NCBI GenBank assembly: GCA_964590395.1
Contig: CAZPVT010000035.1
Coordinates: forward strand, 22,026-86,025
Reading direction: 5' to 3'
Length of the DNA stretch: 64,000 nucleotides
Origin: JAOABP01 sp964590395
GTDB taxonomy: Bacteria > Hydrothermota > Tepidihabitantia > Tepidihabitantales > Tepidihabitantaceae
The notes under the pieces are model-generated. The model saw only the letters and a program-made list of their open reading frames with translations, had not been told where the DNA came from and did not search any database. Shown piece by piece: positions 1 through 8,294 of the stretch; positions within the stretch are counted from its first letter, which is position 1; every line of letters starts with the position of its first letter. Made by a program: the position numbers and the translations under genes.

Positions 1-834
1 CCGGGTGTGATCCGCTACCACATAAAACATCTGGCGATTCTCCACATTCAAATCCAGCCCCAGAATCTCCTGAATCGCCCTGACAATCGGCAGAAACAGA
101 TCAGTCTCAAATATACTCTTCTTACCCTGGGAAACCATTGCCAATCTCTCCAGACCCATACCGGTATCAATGCCCCGATTCTTCAAAGGCACCCTTGTAC
201 CATCTGCCAACTGATTGAACTGAGGAAACACAATATTGTAAACCTCGCTTAACCGATCGCAATCGCATCCCGGACCACAACTCTCCTTACCGCATCCAAA
301 CTCCGGACCCAGGTCAACATAAATCTCAGAACACGGACCACACGCACCAGTCCCGCCCGCGGGTCCCCAGAAATTGTCCTCCTCACCCAATCGGTAAATT
401 CTATTCTCTGCCAGCCCAACCACATTACGCCACACCTCGTAAGCCTCCTCATCCTCCTGAAAAACCGAAACATAAAGTCGTGCTGGGTCCAGTTTAACTA
501 CCATTGTCAGATACTCCCAGGCCCAGGGAATCGCCTCTGCTTTAAAATAATCGCCGAATGAAAAATTGCCCAGCATCTCAAAAAATGTGCAGTGGCGCGG
601 GGTTTTGCCGACCTTCTCCAGATCCGAAGCCCGCAGACATTTCTGAATCGAACAGGCACGCTGATAAGGCAACTCTACCGCTCCTGCCCAGAGCGCCTTA
701 AACTGCACCATTCCTGCACTGGTAAACAAAAGTGTCGGGTCATCGCGCGGGATCAAAGAGGAACTGGGCACAATCTTATGCCCGCGCTCCGCATAAAATT
801 CTAAAAATGTCCTTCGTAACTCACGATGGTTCAT
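1..834 (-). CDS. alaS: Alanyl-tRNA synthetase, N-terminal part (runs off the window)
   Basis: AlaRS charges tRNA-Ala in the cytoplasm. The 278 codons present read as the class II catalytic domain. They start MNHRELRRTFLEFYAERGH and continue with PSSSLIPRDDPTLLFTSAGM, the RACSIQKCLRASDLEKVGKT segment, the RHCTFFEMLGNFSFGDYFK segment, and the acidic/Cys-rich GPCSEIYVD region. The frame is open through base 1, so the C-terminal editing and oligomerisation domains lie outside. The ATG at 834-832 overlaps the stop of the upstream HAS-barrel gene (ATGA), so translation is probably coupled. Position after recA-recX is the common bacterial order, here interrupted by nurA and the HAS gene. Confidence 0.95.
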   Translation of the reverse strand, partial: MNHRELRRTFLEFYAERGHKIVPSSSLIPRDDPTLLFTSAGMVQFKALWAGAVELPYQRACSIQKCLRASDLEKVGKTPRHCTFFEMLGNFSFGDYFKAEAIPWAWEYLTMVVKLDPARLYVSVFQEDEEAYEVWRNVVGLAENRIYRLGEEDNFWGPAGGTGACGPCSEIYVDLGPEFGCGKESCGPGCDCDRLSEVYNIVFPQFNQLADGTRVPLKNRGIDTGMGLERLAMVSQGKKSIFETDLFLPIVRAIQEILGLDLNVENRQMFYVVADHTR

Positions 835-1079
835 ATTAGTTCGCCAAAGTTGGATGAGATATAGTTGGCGAGGTGATTTGGAGAATCGGTCCAGTGTTCA
901 AGTGTCGTTACCAGACCATAGGTTTTGCTTTTACCATTCCGTCCAATCTGCTCAACCTCTACTATGTCAAAAGGGTTAACAATGACCCCGTCTCCCAACC
1001 AGAAACTAAACTTGTCAGATGTGTTGGATGAACGGTCGGTCGCCGAGGTTTTACCGACAAATTTTTGCTCCTCATTCAC
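831..1079 (-). CDS. Solitary HAS-barrel protein (HerA N-terminal-like, no ATPase domain)
   Basis: An 82-aa protein with a GTG start that overlaps the nurA stop by four bases (GTGA). Residues ~25-75 (FSFWLGDGVIVNPFDIVEVE, then GKSKTYGLVTTLEHWTDSP) resemble the HAS barrel at the N-terminus of HerA/DUF87 DNA translocases, where the segment normally leads into a P-loop ATPase domain. Here the frame stops, and alaS begins within the stop codon. HerA and NurA form a nuclease-translocase complex in DNA end resection, so pairing with nurA supports the reading. It may be a truncated herA or a stand-alone NurA-binding module. The assignment of the fold is by pattern only. Confidence 0.6.
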   Translation of the reverse strand: MNEEQKFVGKTSATDRSSNTSDKFSFWLGDGVIVNPFDIVEVEQIGRNGKSKTYGLVTTLEHWTDSPNHLANYISSNFGELI

Positions 1080-2200
1080 GAAAACCTCCTTGAATTTGCT
1101 GTCATTTTATTGCCCATTATTACTTCCTTGGAAAAGAAACTATTTTTTATAGCCTGTTCTGCCATATGAATTGGATAAATACAGCAGTGCCAGCGCTTAT
1201 CCAAACCATAGGGACAGACACTACGTTCCGCAACCAGTGCCCGTGAGAGTAAATCCAGTAGTTCCGCATCCACTGGATTTCGGTCGGGCGTCGGCAGTTC
1301 CACCTTCACAACCCCCATTATTAAAGGATAATCAACCTGCCGCTGTTCTCGCATTCGGACATACCAGAAAGCCACCCGCCCATCATAAGCACTGAACGCC
1401 ACCGTGCGATAACAATGTGGTAAACCGGCAAGTATTGATGTTACATCCCTTTTATCTTTAACCCCACCAAATTGGAACTCTGGTTTTGTGGAAAATGCCT
1501 TTGCTACTCCAATCAGATAGGGTACCTGAATGAATCGGTCAAATTTGGTTGCCCCGTCCAGTATCAGCCATTTGTCTTTATCCCTTTGGCCATCGGTTCT
1601 ATTTATAAGTTTTGCCTCCAGTTCATGCATCTCTGCCCGCACCTTACCACCCGCCTTATCCCGTGGGTCTTTTTTATCTTCGGAAAGGAGATCGGGCAAT
1701 TCATAGTTGACTATCCGGAAAAAACCGGGGCGGTCAATACGCTCTAATTGTTGCCAGACGGTGTCAGAAACACCATCGCCTTGTGCCGGCAATAATAACA
1801 ATAACTGCCGTTCATTGTGAAAAACAGAAAGAGCACCTTGATCGCTTCGGCGAATAACCGCCGCACCAATCTGGGCAATCATAATTGGAAAAGAACGACC
1901 GGCTTCTATTCCGGTGCCGAGAAAATAGGTGCGGAAACTACCATCGATAAAAAAACGAAACAGGTGATTTTCGGTGCGAAATAGTGGCGGCGTCGGACGA
2001 TAAATGTTATCAACTCTTGGTGTTGGTGTTTCGGCAAATTCGGTTATTCTGTTAATTGCTCTGTTAATAAGTGCATCATCTATTTCCTCCTGATCAGGCC
2101 GGACCAATTCTTCGCTGGCACCACCAGTGGCTGGTAGTATCTTTACTGAACGGCTCAACGTATCAAAAATTGCGGTAATTTTTTTAAGAGGATTCGCCAT
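1076..2200 (-). CDS. nurA: NurA-like 5'-3' nuclease
   Basis: A 374-aa protein resembling the NurA family of Mn-dependent nucleases that work with HerA in DNA end processing. Visible landmarks are FFIDGSFR (residues 84-90, with the metal-binding DGS), WLILDGATKFD (211-221) and a C-terminal RWHCCIYPIHMAEQAI block (337-351), in the order expected for NurA. The ATG start at 2200 has no Shine-Dalgarno sequence but follows a promoter-like site. The gene follows recX after a 79-bp gap and is coupled to the HAS-barrel gene. Placement next to recA/recX fits a recombination-repair role. The match is by motif; catalytic residues were not verified by alignment. Confidence 0.72.
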   Translation of the reverse strand: MANPLKKITAIFDTLSRSVKILPATGGASEELVRPDQEEIDDALINRAINRITEFAETPTPRVDNIYRPTPPLFRTENHLFRFFIDGSFRTYFLGTGIEAGRSFPIMIAQIGAAVIRRSDQGALSVFHNERQLLLLLPAQGDGVSDTVWQQLERIDRPGFFRIVNYELPDLLSEDKKDPRDKAGGKVRAEMHELEAKLINRTDGQRDKDKWLILDGATKFDRFIQVPYLIGVAKAFSTKPEFQFGGVKDKRDVTSILAGLPHCYRTVAFSAYDGRVAFWYVRMREQRQVDYPLIMGVVKVELPTPDRNPVDAELLDLLSRALVAERSVCPYGLDKRWHCCIYPIHMAEQAIKNSFFSKEVIMGNKMTANSRRFS

Positions 2201-2215
2201 GGCTTTATAACGGTA

Positions 2216-2244
2216 ATGTTAACAAAAAATTCTAATGGCGTCAA
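2216..2244 (-). promoter_or_regulatory. Putative sigma-70 promoter for nurA
   Basis: TTGACG (2244-2239), a 17-bp spacer and TAACAT (2221-2216), 15 nt before the nurA ATG. It implies that nurA and the HAS gene can be transcribed independently of recA-recX. Confidence 0.5.
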
Positions 2245-2283
2245 TATGCAATCGATTCAACCATTTAACCTGAACTGGTTAGT

Positions 2284-2904
2284 TTAATCTCTTCGCTCAA
2301 ATCTAAACAGCACCCGTTCGATCGTCTCCGGGGAAAAACCGCGTCTTGCCAAAAGTCCGTATAACCGGCGCAAACGGGTCTTCTCATCCAGCCGTGCGTA
2401 GCGGGGCAGAAAATGTTCCAAAACCATTCTTGCTGCCTCGGTCTCATCGGGCGACTGTTTCACCGCCTGTTCAACCTGTTGCCGGGAAACCCCCCGTTTC
2501 AAAAGTTCCTGTTTAACCCGCCACCTACCCTTATGACCAATCGCAATCCGGTTCTGAACATAATCCCGGGCGATTTTCTCATCATCAACCAGACCCAGTT
2601 CCCGCAACCGGTCAAGCACCCGGTTGATCACATCAGTTGAATAACCCTTTTTCTCAAGCCGACCTTTAAGTTCTTTTTCGGTCCGTGCCCGGTAGGACAA
2701 TAACAGAAAGGCATAGTTCCGGCACTGACGAAACTGCTCCTCAAGTACCACCCGCTCCAGAAAGTGCCGGTCAACCCCTCTGCCCTCCTTAAGTCCGAAC
2801 TCCGCAACTGTTTCCTTGTCTAACGAGAAGGCAAACTCACCATCAACAAATATCGAAAGCCTTTTCTTACTTCTTTTTAACGGTTTGAGTGCGGTTATCC
2901 TCAT
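2284..2904 (-). CDS. recX: RecA regulator RecX
   Basis: A 206-aa protein. RecX binds RecA filaments and modulates recombination. The sequence has three helical repeats typical of the family: CRNYAFLLLSYRARTEKEL, then LGLVDDEKIARDYVQNR with RWRVKQELLKRGVSRQQVE, then LYGLLARRGFSPETIERVL. The start overlaps the recA 3' end by 38 bp, so the two genes are probably co-translated. The stretch between recX and nurA (2205-2283) holds only the nurA promoter. Confidence 0.9.
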   Translation of the reverse strand: MRITALKPLKRSKKRLSIFVDGEFAFSLDKETVAEFGLKEGRGVDRHFLERVVLEEQFRQCRNYAFLLLSYRARTEKELKGRLEKKGYSTDVINRVLDRLRELGLVDDEKIARDYVQNRIAIGHKGRWRVKQELLKRGVSRQQVEQAVKQSPDETEAARMVLEHFLPRYARLDEKTRLRRLYGLLARRGFSPETIERVLFRFERRD

Positions 2905-3913
2905 CCTTCACCTTTGGCTTGGGCAATTTCAGTTTTTCCCGCAATGCCAGTTCAATCTTCTGGGCAACATCCTTGTGAGTTTTTAAGAACTCAATTACCG
3001 CGTCCCTGCCCTGTCCCAGTTTAGTTCCACCAAAGGTATAAAAGGAACCCGCCTTATCAACCACGCCCAACTCTACCCCCATATCCACCAGTTCTCCCGC
3101 CCGGGAAATACCCTCGCCGTAGATGATGTCAAACTCGGCCTCTCGGAATGGTGGCGCAATCTTATTCTTCACCACCCGCACCTTGGTGCGCGAACCAACT
3201 ACCTGTTCCCCCTTCTTCACGGTATTCACCCGACGCACATCCAGCCTGATCGTCGCATAAAACTTCAATGCTAACCCACCGGTGGTGGTTTCTGGATTGC
3301 CAAACATCACTCCGATCTTCTGCCGCATCTGATTGGTAAAGATAGCGCAGGTTTTGGACTTAGAGATCACTCCAGCGAGTTTGCGTAGCGCCTGCGACAT
3401 CAACCTCGCCTGAACCCCGACAAACGAATCCCCGATTTCGCCTTCAATCTCTGCTCTCGGCACCAGTGCCGCCACTGAATCAATCACAAACAGATCAAGC
3501 CCACCCGAGCGCGTCAGCGTCTCCGCAATCTCCAGTGCCTGTTCACCGGAATCGGGCTGGGATACCAGTAATTCCTTTAAATTCACACCCAACTTCTCGG
3601 CATATTTCGGATCCAGCGCGTGCTCCGCATCAATGAATGCCGCGGTTCCCCCCATTTTCTGACACTGAGCGATAATCTCCAGTGCTAAAGTTGTCTTGCC
3701 GGATGACTCCGGTCCAAAGATCTCTACAATCCTGCCTTTGGGCACACCGCCGATACCTAATACCGCATCAAGCCCGATTGAACCGGTAGGAATTGCTTCA
3801 ATCTCCACCACCGCACCCTCTTCACCCAGCCGCATCACCGCGCCTTTGCCAAACTGCTTTTCAACCTGACCCAGTGCGTTACTCAACGCCTTAATTTTTT
3901 CTTCCTTAGCCAT
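2867..3913 (-). CDS. recA: Recombinase RecA
   Basis: A 348-aa, full-length RecA, which catalyses homologous pairing and LexA-type co-proteolysis. The N-terminus KALSNALGQVEKQFGKGAVM, the Walker A GPESSGKTTLALE, the conserved FIDAEHALDPKYA, the Walker B LDLFVIDSVAAL and the L2 loop region GNPETTTGGLALKFY are all intact. The C-terminus ends with a Lys/Asp-rich tail that overlaps recX. It lies 16 bp after the ThiD2-like gene, so the order on this strand is thiD2-recA-recX. No intein or frameshift was seen. Confidence 0.98.
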   Translation of the reverse strand: MAKEEKIKALSNALGQVEKQFGKGAVMRLGEEGAVVEIEAIPTGSIGLDAVLGIGGVPKGRIVEIFGPESSGKTTLALEIIAQCQKMGGTAAFIDAEHALDPKYAEKLGVNLKELLVSQPDSGEQALEIAETLTRSGGLDLFVIDSVAALVPRAEIEGEIGDSFVGVQARLMSQALRKLAGVISKSKTCAIFTNQMRQKIGVMFGNPETTTGGLALKFYATIRLDVRRVNTVKKGEQVVGSRTKVRVVKNKIAPPFREAEFDIIYGEGISRAGELVDMGVELGVVDKAGSFYTFGGTKLGQGRDAVIEFLKTHKDVAQKIELALREKLKLPKPKVKDEDNRTQTVKKK

Positions 3914-3929
3914 AGCTCCTCCGTTTTAA

Positions 3930-4397
3930 CTATTTTTTCTTTGTTTGGGGCAGAAGTATCGGACCGTCGCTTGACCGGTCAAGACCCTTTGCCCGCAATT
4001 CCAGCAGTGCCCGCTTTTCCAGTTGGTAAAGCCGAAAACGGACCGCCTTAAACCTCCTTGCCCATTTTAGTTCCTGTTCACACTTCAAAACTTCCTCTAA
4101 GACCCGTGCGGATTCTTCTGCTCGCTTGAAATTGGCAAACAGCACATCCGCAATATTTTTTCTTTTCAACCGATCGAATTGGTCACCTTTTCCCAGGTCC
4201 CTTTCGCTTTCCCGGTACTGTATTACCGCTTTCCGCAGGGGCACAATCTCTTTTCCCAATTTGATCCGTAACGACCGGACCGCACTCAATAACCGCTTAC
4301 TCTCGAGTCCGAATCTGACGATATCCTCAATTACCTTCAGTCCCTCCCATAAACGGTTAAGATTAACATCAACCAGCCTGCCGACACTCCGATTCAC
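3930..4397 (-). CDS. Stand-alone ThiD2-family protein
   Basis: A 155-aa protein. It matches the ThiD2 domain usually fused to thiamine-phosphate synthase ThiE: RLVDVNLNRLWEGLKVIEDI (residues 7-26), VRSLRIKLGKEI, RESERDLGKG, and a DVLFANFKRAEESARVLEEV helix. No ThiE TIM-barrel is attached or adjacent. The role would be pyrimidine-moiety handling in thiamine synthesis, inferred from the fusion family. It starts at a GTG without a Shine-Dalgarno sequence. The C-terminus ends in a basic tail. It is 16 bp upstream of recA. Confidence 0.7.
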   Translation of the reverse strand: MNRSVGRLVDVNLNRLWEGLKVIEDIVRFGLESKRLLSAVRSLRIKLGKEIVPLRKAVIQYRESERDLGKGDQFDRLKRKNIADVLFANFKRAEESARVLEEVLKCEQELKWARRFKAVRFRLYQLEKRALLELRAKGLDRSSDGPILLPQTKKK

Positions 4398-4465
4398 AAA
4401 TGCTTAAATAATATACCAACCGCCAGGTTAAATCGTCCGCTATTTAAAACCCGTGCGTTAGTTAC

Positions 4466-4639
4466 TCAATGTCCGCCACAACAGCAGGAGGAGTACTTCG
4501 GCTTATCGTCCCCTCTTTTCTTCATCGGCTTCTCACAGCAAAAGATTTCGCACTCCTCATAACCGCACTCCTTAGTAACCATCACCTCAATACCGCACTT
4601 CTCGCAGTAATAGACATCGCCGGTCTTCTTCTTTGCCAC
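4466..4639 (-). CDS. Desulforedoxin-like small iron-binding protein
   Basis: A 57-aa protein read directly from the sequence. It has a GTG start with GGAG 7 nt upstream. Cys12 and Cys15 (YYCEKCGIEVMV) and the Cys34-Cys35-Glu-Lys-Pro-Met segment reproduce the desulforedoxin/neelaredoxin pattern Cx2C...CCxxPM, which binds a single Fe(Cys)4 centre. Two extra cysteines (25, 30) sit in a loop, and the tail is SSCCCGGH. A role in oxygen or redox defence is inferred from the family. It lies 27 bp downstream of the Kelch protein gene. Confidence 0.7.
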   Translation of the reverse strand: MAKKKTGDVYYCEKCGIEVMVTKECGYEECEIFCCEKPMKKRGDDKPKYSSCCCGGH

Positions 4640-4666
4640 AGTTACTCCTTTTTAGTTTATCTAACT

Positions 4667-6901
4667 TCACTCAATCACCACCAGTTTATAACCGGTACAC
4701 TCCTTCCCGTTGTCCAGCTGCAGGATGTACACACCGCGCGCCAGGCTTCGCAGGTCAACCTGCCGGGTGCGCTCCGCAAATTGCACTAACCCACCTGAAA
4801 TATTGTAAATCCGGATCAGGTGGTTGTCAAAGATTGCTGGCAAAGTCAGCATTCTCCTTGTAGTGATAGTGGGCAATCTGTTGAACCCTGTTTCTAACTG
4901 CGGTTCATTCTCTGTAACCCCGAGATAAGGTGGATAATAGAAAACAACTGAAACCGAATCATCAACAATATGACTTGCGGGAACACCATTATAGCAGTAT
5001 TCGTGATACCAGTTATTGGCACCAAGTTGCCCCTGAATACCGACGGTATTGGAGTTAAGCGTACCGTTCATTGACAGGTAGTTAAACCGGATAACACCGC
5101 GGCGGTTAAGTACAATCTGAAAGGTCTGAGTCTCTGATGGCGCATTGTATCTTGGCACATTGACCCAGGCAAAAACCACATAATTCCCTGCCGGGTCATT
5201 ATACTGATAAACCGTGCCCGAAGTCCGCAGGTCCAGGTCATCCCACCAGCCCGCAATCTGGTTGGTAATATCGGTCGGGAACTGGGTGTTAGAAAAACTG
5301 GTCGAGGTGCCGGTCTGAAGAAAACCGTTGGTGCAGATATTGATTGAATTCAGGTACTGGTCATAATACCGGAAGGTGAATGGCAAAGTCCGCACCGAAT
5401 AACCATCATCCGCATTCGGCGTCCAGTCGGTTATCGGCGTGCCTGTACTCGGGTCAATCCAGAAGAAACGCACCGTATCCCCGGGCACCTGGGTGGACTC
5501 ATAGATATAACCGAATCCATCCGGATCACTGCCAATTCGCACCTCAATCCGGGAACGCAGGGTATCATTCAAAGGATTCTCATCACCGGCAAGTGCCACA
5601 CTCGCGGTCAAAAGATAGACATTGCCGGACAACGGAACAAGCGAATCGAAAACCACCCAGAGCGAATCACCTGCACCTAAACCGGTGATCGTGGAATCCG
5701 CCTCAATCACATTTCTGCCCGCAATTGAATCAAAAACCGTCATTCCCACAGTAAAATCCTCGCCGAAATCACCGTTGTTTTTCACCAGCATCTTAAATAC
5801 TGCGGTCTGTTCTGGTGGAGTCCGACGATAGGGTGCCACTCTAATCACACCAACATCATGGCTTGCGATAGCGGCCACCTCATTAACCGTCAGATAGGTC
5901 GGGGTCGCACAATCAGAGCCAAAGCAGGCGTAAATCATATTGCCCAACTGATTTGCCATCAACCAGCCGCGTCCGGTGGGCATCGGAGTAACAGTTGACC
6001 AGGTATCTGTTAAAACATCATAACAATACACAGTGTTATCTGCCGCTGCCGCGCCATCCAGCGCACCACCCAGCACAAATATTACCGAGTCGTTAAAGGC
6101 AACCGCGGTATGATAAATCCTTGGTCCGGGCATCGATGCCTTCTGGGTCCAACTGTTATTTACCGGATCAAACTCCCAGCAGTCAGAAAGCGTATTACCA
6201 CTCGCATCACTACCGCCAAAAACATACACCTTGCCCTGGGCACCGGCTGCTGCTGACCAGCCTCTGCCTACCGGCACTGATGCTTTCGTGCTCCACTGAT
6301 TTGTCCCCGGGTTGTATTCATAGACCGTACCGCCATTACTCTCATTACCGATGATATACAGTTTGTCATTTACTACTGCTGAAGCACATGCCCAGCACCC
6401 TGCAGGCATACTCGCCTTCTGGGTTACAACCTTGCTATCAACATCAAACTCCTCGCAGGTGTTAAGTGTATTGTGGAGTGAATCCCTGCCACCTGCCACA
6501 TAGATTTTATTACCGATTCTGCCACCACCCCCGGCTCTTCTGGGCACCAGAAGCGTTGGCAGACCGGTGGTTATCCAGGTATCGTTTGCCGGCACGTAAG
6601 CCCAGATGGTGCGGGTGGAGTTGGTATTACCCCCACCGTAATCAATCCTGCCACCAAGAAAGTAAATCGTATCTCGCACCACACCCGAACCCGGACACCA
6701 GTATCTACCGGGCGGTGGTGCACTCTGACGAGTAAACCAGTAAAAGCCGAAACTTCCTTCATCGACTTTCTCCAGGAGTTGGCTCTTTACCGTTTCGGTT
6801 CTCTCTGCGGAAAAATGGCGCGTATCTGCATCTGAATGATGGTAACCCTGCCCCCAAACCAGGCAGAACATCAGGGCAATGACTACCATACATTTAAGCA
6901 T
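4667..6901 (-). CDS. Secreted Kelch-repeat protein with C-terminal sorting domain
   Basis: A 744-aa protein when started at the ATG at 6901, preceded by AAAGGAGG; an in-frame start 27 nt upstream is less likely. A signal peptide (MLKCMVVIALMFCLVWGQG) is followed by Kelch repeats forming a propeller (for example IGNKIYVAGGRDSLHNTLNT and GKVYVFGGSDASGNTLSDCW). Next come a CARDB-like beta domain (DVGVIRVAPYRRTPPEQTAV), a jelly-roll-like middle region, and a Por-type C-terminal module with RSLARGVYILQLDNG. It should be exported and held at the surface or released. The function of the propeller is unknown. Confidence 0.85.
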   Translation of the reverse strand: MLKCMVVIALMFCLVWGQGYHHSDADTRHFSAERTETVKSQLLEKVDEGSFGFYWFTRQSAPPPGRYWCPGSGVVRDTIYFLGGRIDYGGGNTNSTRTIWAYVPANDTWITTGLPTLLVPRRAGGGGRIGNKIYVAGGRDSLHNTLNTCEEFDVDSKVVTQKASMPAGCWACASAVVNDKLYIIGNESNGGTVYEYNPGTNQWSTKASVPVGRGWSAAAGAQGKVYVFGGSDASGNTLSDCWEFDPVNNSWTQKASMPGPRIYHTAVAFNDSVIFVLGGALDGAAAADNTVYCYDVLTDTWSTVTPMPTGRGWLMANQLGNMIYACFGSDCATPTYLTVNEVAAIASHDVGVIRVAPYRRTPPEQTAVFKMLVKNNGDFGEDFTVGMTVFDSIAGRNVIEADSTITGLGAGDSLWVVFDSLVPLSGNVYLLTASVALAGDENPLNDTLRSRIEVRIGSDPDGFGYIYESTQVPGDTVRFFWIDPSTGTPITDWTPNADDGYSVRTLPFTFRYYDQYLNSINICTNGFLQTGTSTSFSNTQFPTDITNQIAGWWDDLDLRTSGTVYQYNDPAGNYVVFAWVNVPRYNAPSETQTFQIVLNRRGVIRFNYLSMNGTLNSNTVGIQGQLGANNWYHEYCYNGVPASHIVDDSVSVVFYYPPYLGVTENEPQLETGFNRLPTITTRRMLTLPAIFDNHLIRIYNISGGLVQFAERTRQVDLRSLARGVYILQLDNGKECTGYKLVVIE

Positions 6902-6932
6902 ACTACCTCCTTTCCTTTTATCTACCATCAGA

Positions 6933-6960
6933 AGTATATAAACCAGCCGACTTATGTCAA
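6933..6960 (-). promoter_or_regulatory. Promoter for the Kelch protein gene
   Basis: TTGACA (6960-6955), a 16-bp spacer and TATACT (6938-6933). It lies 31 nt before the Shine-Dalgarno-led ATG at 6901. Confidence 0.75.
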
Positions 6961-7104
6961 TACCCAGTGTTTCAAATGGGCTGGTGGAGGTGACAGTCCG
7001 CTCACAGCATTTCAGCGCCCAACCCGTTACGAAATACGAAAGAGGTAGGGAGAAAATGAAAAACTGGAACCGGATCGAGACTATCAGAACTGGGATCAGC
7101 CGAA

Positions 7105-7728
7105 TTATTGTGCCGACGCAAACCGGCTATTTGCCAGAGAACCTCCCAGTTTTTCTGCCTTTTTGCGGTAACCATCTAATGTCCTCACCAACTGTTCAAC
7201 CTCCTTTGGATCAGGATCACAGCCCGCCTTTCGCTTGCGTTCAATTGAAAAGGTAAGTTTCGCGATAATCTTTAACACCTTTGCCAACTCCAGTCCCTGA
7301 AGATGATAACGATAATAATCCACCATCTCCTCATCAAACCCAAGAAAACGGAGTTCGCTACCTGCTCTCTCCTCTTGCCCGCACCACCACCATTTACCTT
7401 TTTCGCCCCAGATAAACCGGCTATTACCTACCTGTTGAGCAAAATCTGCCGCGGTTTTTTGCGAAACAGAGAAAATAATAATAGCACGGATAAAAACACC
7501 ATCCGCGATAAGTTTTAGCGGATAGCAGGTATAACCCTCCCTGCGCAATCGGTCAACCAGTTCTGCCTGCGCCTTTAGACTGGCAAAGTTGTGCCTGCCC
7601 GGCTCAAATCCGGAGATGAACGCAAAACTGTCTCCCTGGAGACCGAGTTTTATGTTAATGAGTTTAAACCGAGAACACATGTCGCTTATCTCCACCGGCA
7701 GATCCTTTATCCGATTAGAAATATCCAT
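7105..7728 (-). CDS. Uncharacterised cytoplasmic protein
   Basis: A 207-aa protein. The ATG at 7728 is chosen because AAGGAGGTG precedes it at good distance. No signal peptide or membrane segment. The central part (FAFISGFEPGRHNF, then LVDRLRREGYTCYPL, then IIIFSVSQKTAADFAQQVG) recalls DUF3293-like proteins, but this is a weak pattern resemblance. The C-terminal third is helical and basic. It stands alone between divergent or differently oriented genes and has an AT-rich upstream region (7741-7775) in which several -10-like boxes overlap. Confidence 0.65.
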   Translation of the reverse strand: MDISNRIKDLPVEISDMCSRFKLINIKLGLQGDSFAFISGFEPGRHNFASLKAQAELVDRLRREGYTCYPLKLIADGVFIRAIIIFSVSQKTAADFAQQVGNSRFIWGEKGKWWWCGQEERAGSELRFLGFDEEMVDYYRYHLQGLELAKVLKIIAKLTFSIERKRKAGCDPDPKEVEQLVRTLDGYRKKAEKLGGSLANSRFASAQ

Positions 7729-7807
7729 AATTACACCTCCTTGATTGCTCATATATTATATATATATTATAATACCTACTTTCAAGTTTAGTAGATAAAA
7801 AATCTGC

Positions 7808-7835
7808 TTGACCTTCCGCCAACTACAGTTAAAAT
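7808..7835 (+). promoter_or_regulatory. Promoter for the carbonic-anhydrase-like gene
   Basis: TTGACC (7808-7813), a 16-bp spacer and TAAAAT (7830-7835), only 10 nt before the ATG at 7846, which lacks a Shine-Dalgarno sequence. A near-leaderless transcript is expected. Confidence 0.65.
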
Positions 7836-7845
7836 TCAAGAATTT

Positions 7846-8223
7846 ATGAGTGAAAAAGGATTTGCCTGTGCGATCAACTGTATGGACGGCAGGGTCCAGC
7901 TGCCGGTGATTCAGTTTGTAAGGCAACTCAGCGGTGCAGAGTATGTGGATATGGTTACCGAACCCGGACCGGTGCGGATTCTTTCTGAAGGCAAACCCGA
8001 AGAAACCGAACAGATCAAAAAACGGGTGGCAATCTCGGTGCAAAAGCACCAATCCCGCCTGGTTGCGGTGGTGGCTCACTATGACTGTGCAGGCAATTCG
8101 GTTGATAAATCCCATCAGTTGACGCAGATTAACCGGGCAATTGAACAGATAAAAAACTGGGGTTTCCCTGTTGAGGTGATCGGGTTGTGGGTGGACGAAA
8201 ACTGGCAGGTTAGCCTTATATAA
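7846..8223 (+). CDS. Short beta-carbonic-anhydrase-like protein
   Basis: A 125-aa protein. It carries the zinc signature of beta carbonic anhydrases: Cys12-x-Asp14-x-Arg16 (INCMDGRVQLP) and His78-x-x-Cys81 (VVAHYDCAGN). These would form the Cys-His-Cys zinc site and the Asp-Arg dyad. It is much shorter than the ~200-aa enzymes and lacks most of the N-terminal helices, so it may be a minimal member or a zinc protein without CO2 hydration activity. No export signal. Confidence 0.65.
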   Translation: MSEKGFACAINCMDGRVQLPVIQFVRQLSGAEYVDMVTEPGPVRILSEGKPEETEQIKKRVAISVQKHQSRLVAVVAHYDCAGNSVDKSHQLTQINRAIEQIKNWGFPVEVIGLWVDENWQVSLI

Positions 8224-8294
8224 CTCCCAAATCCCCTAAAAACCATTATCACACCGGCAACTTAACCACAAGAAAACCTGTCTAATTATATGAT

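Noticed and set aside
249..473. Minus-strand frame of 74 aa at the window start
   Set aside because: It lies in another frame inside alaS, whose conserved sequence is unambiguous.
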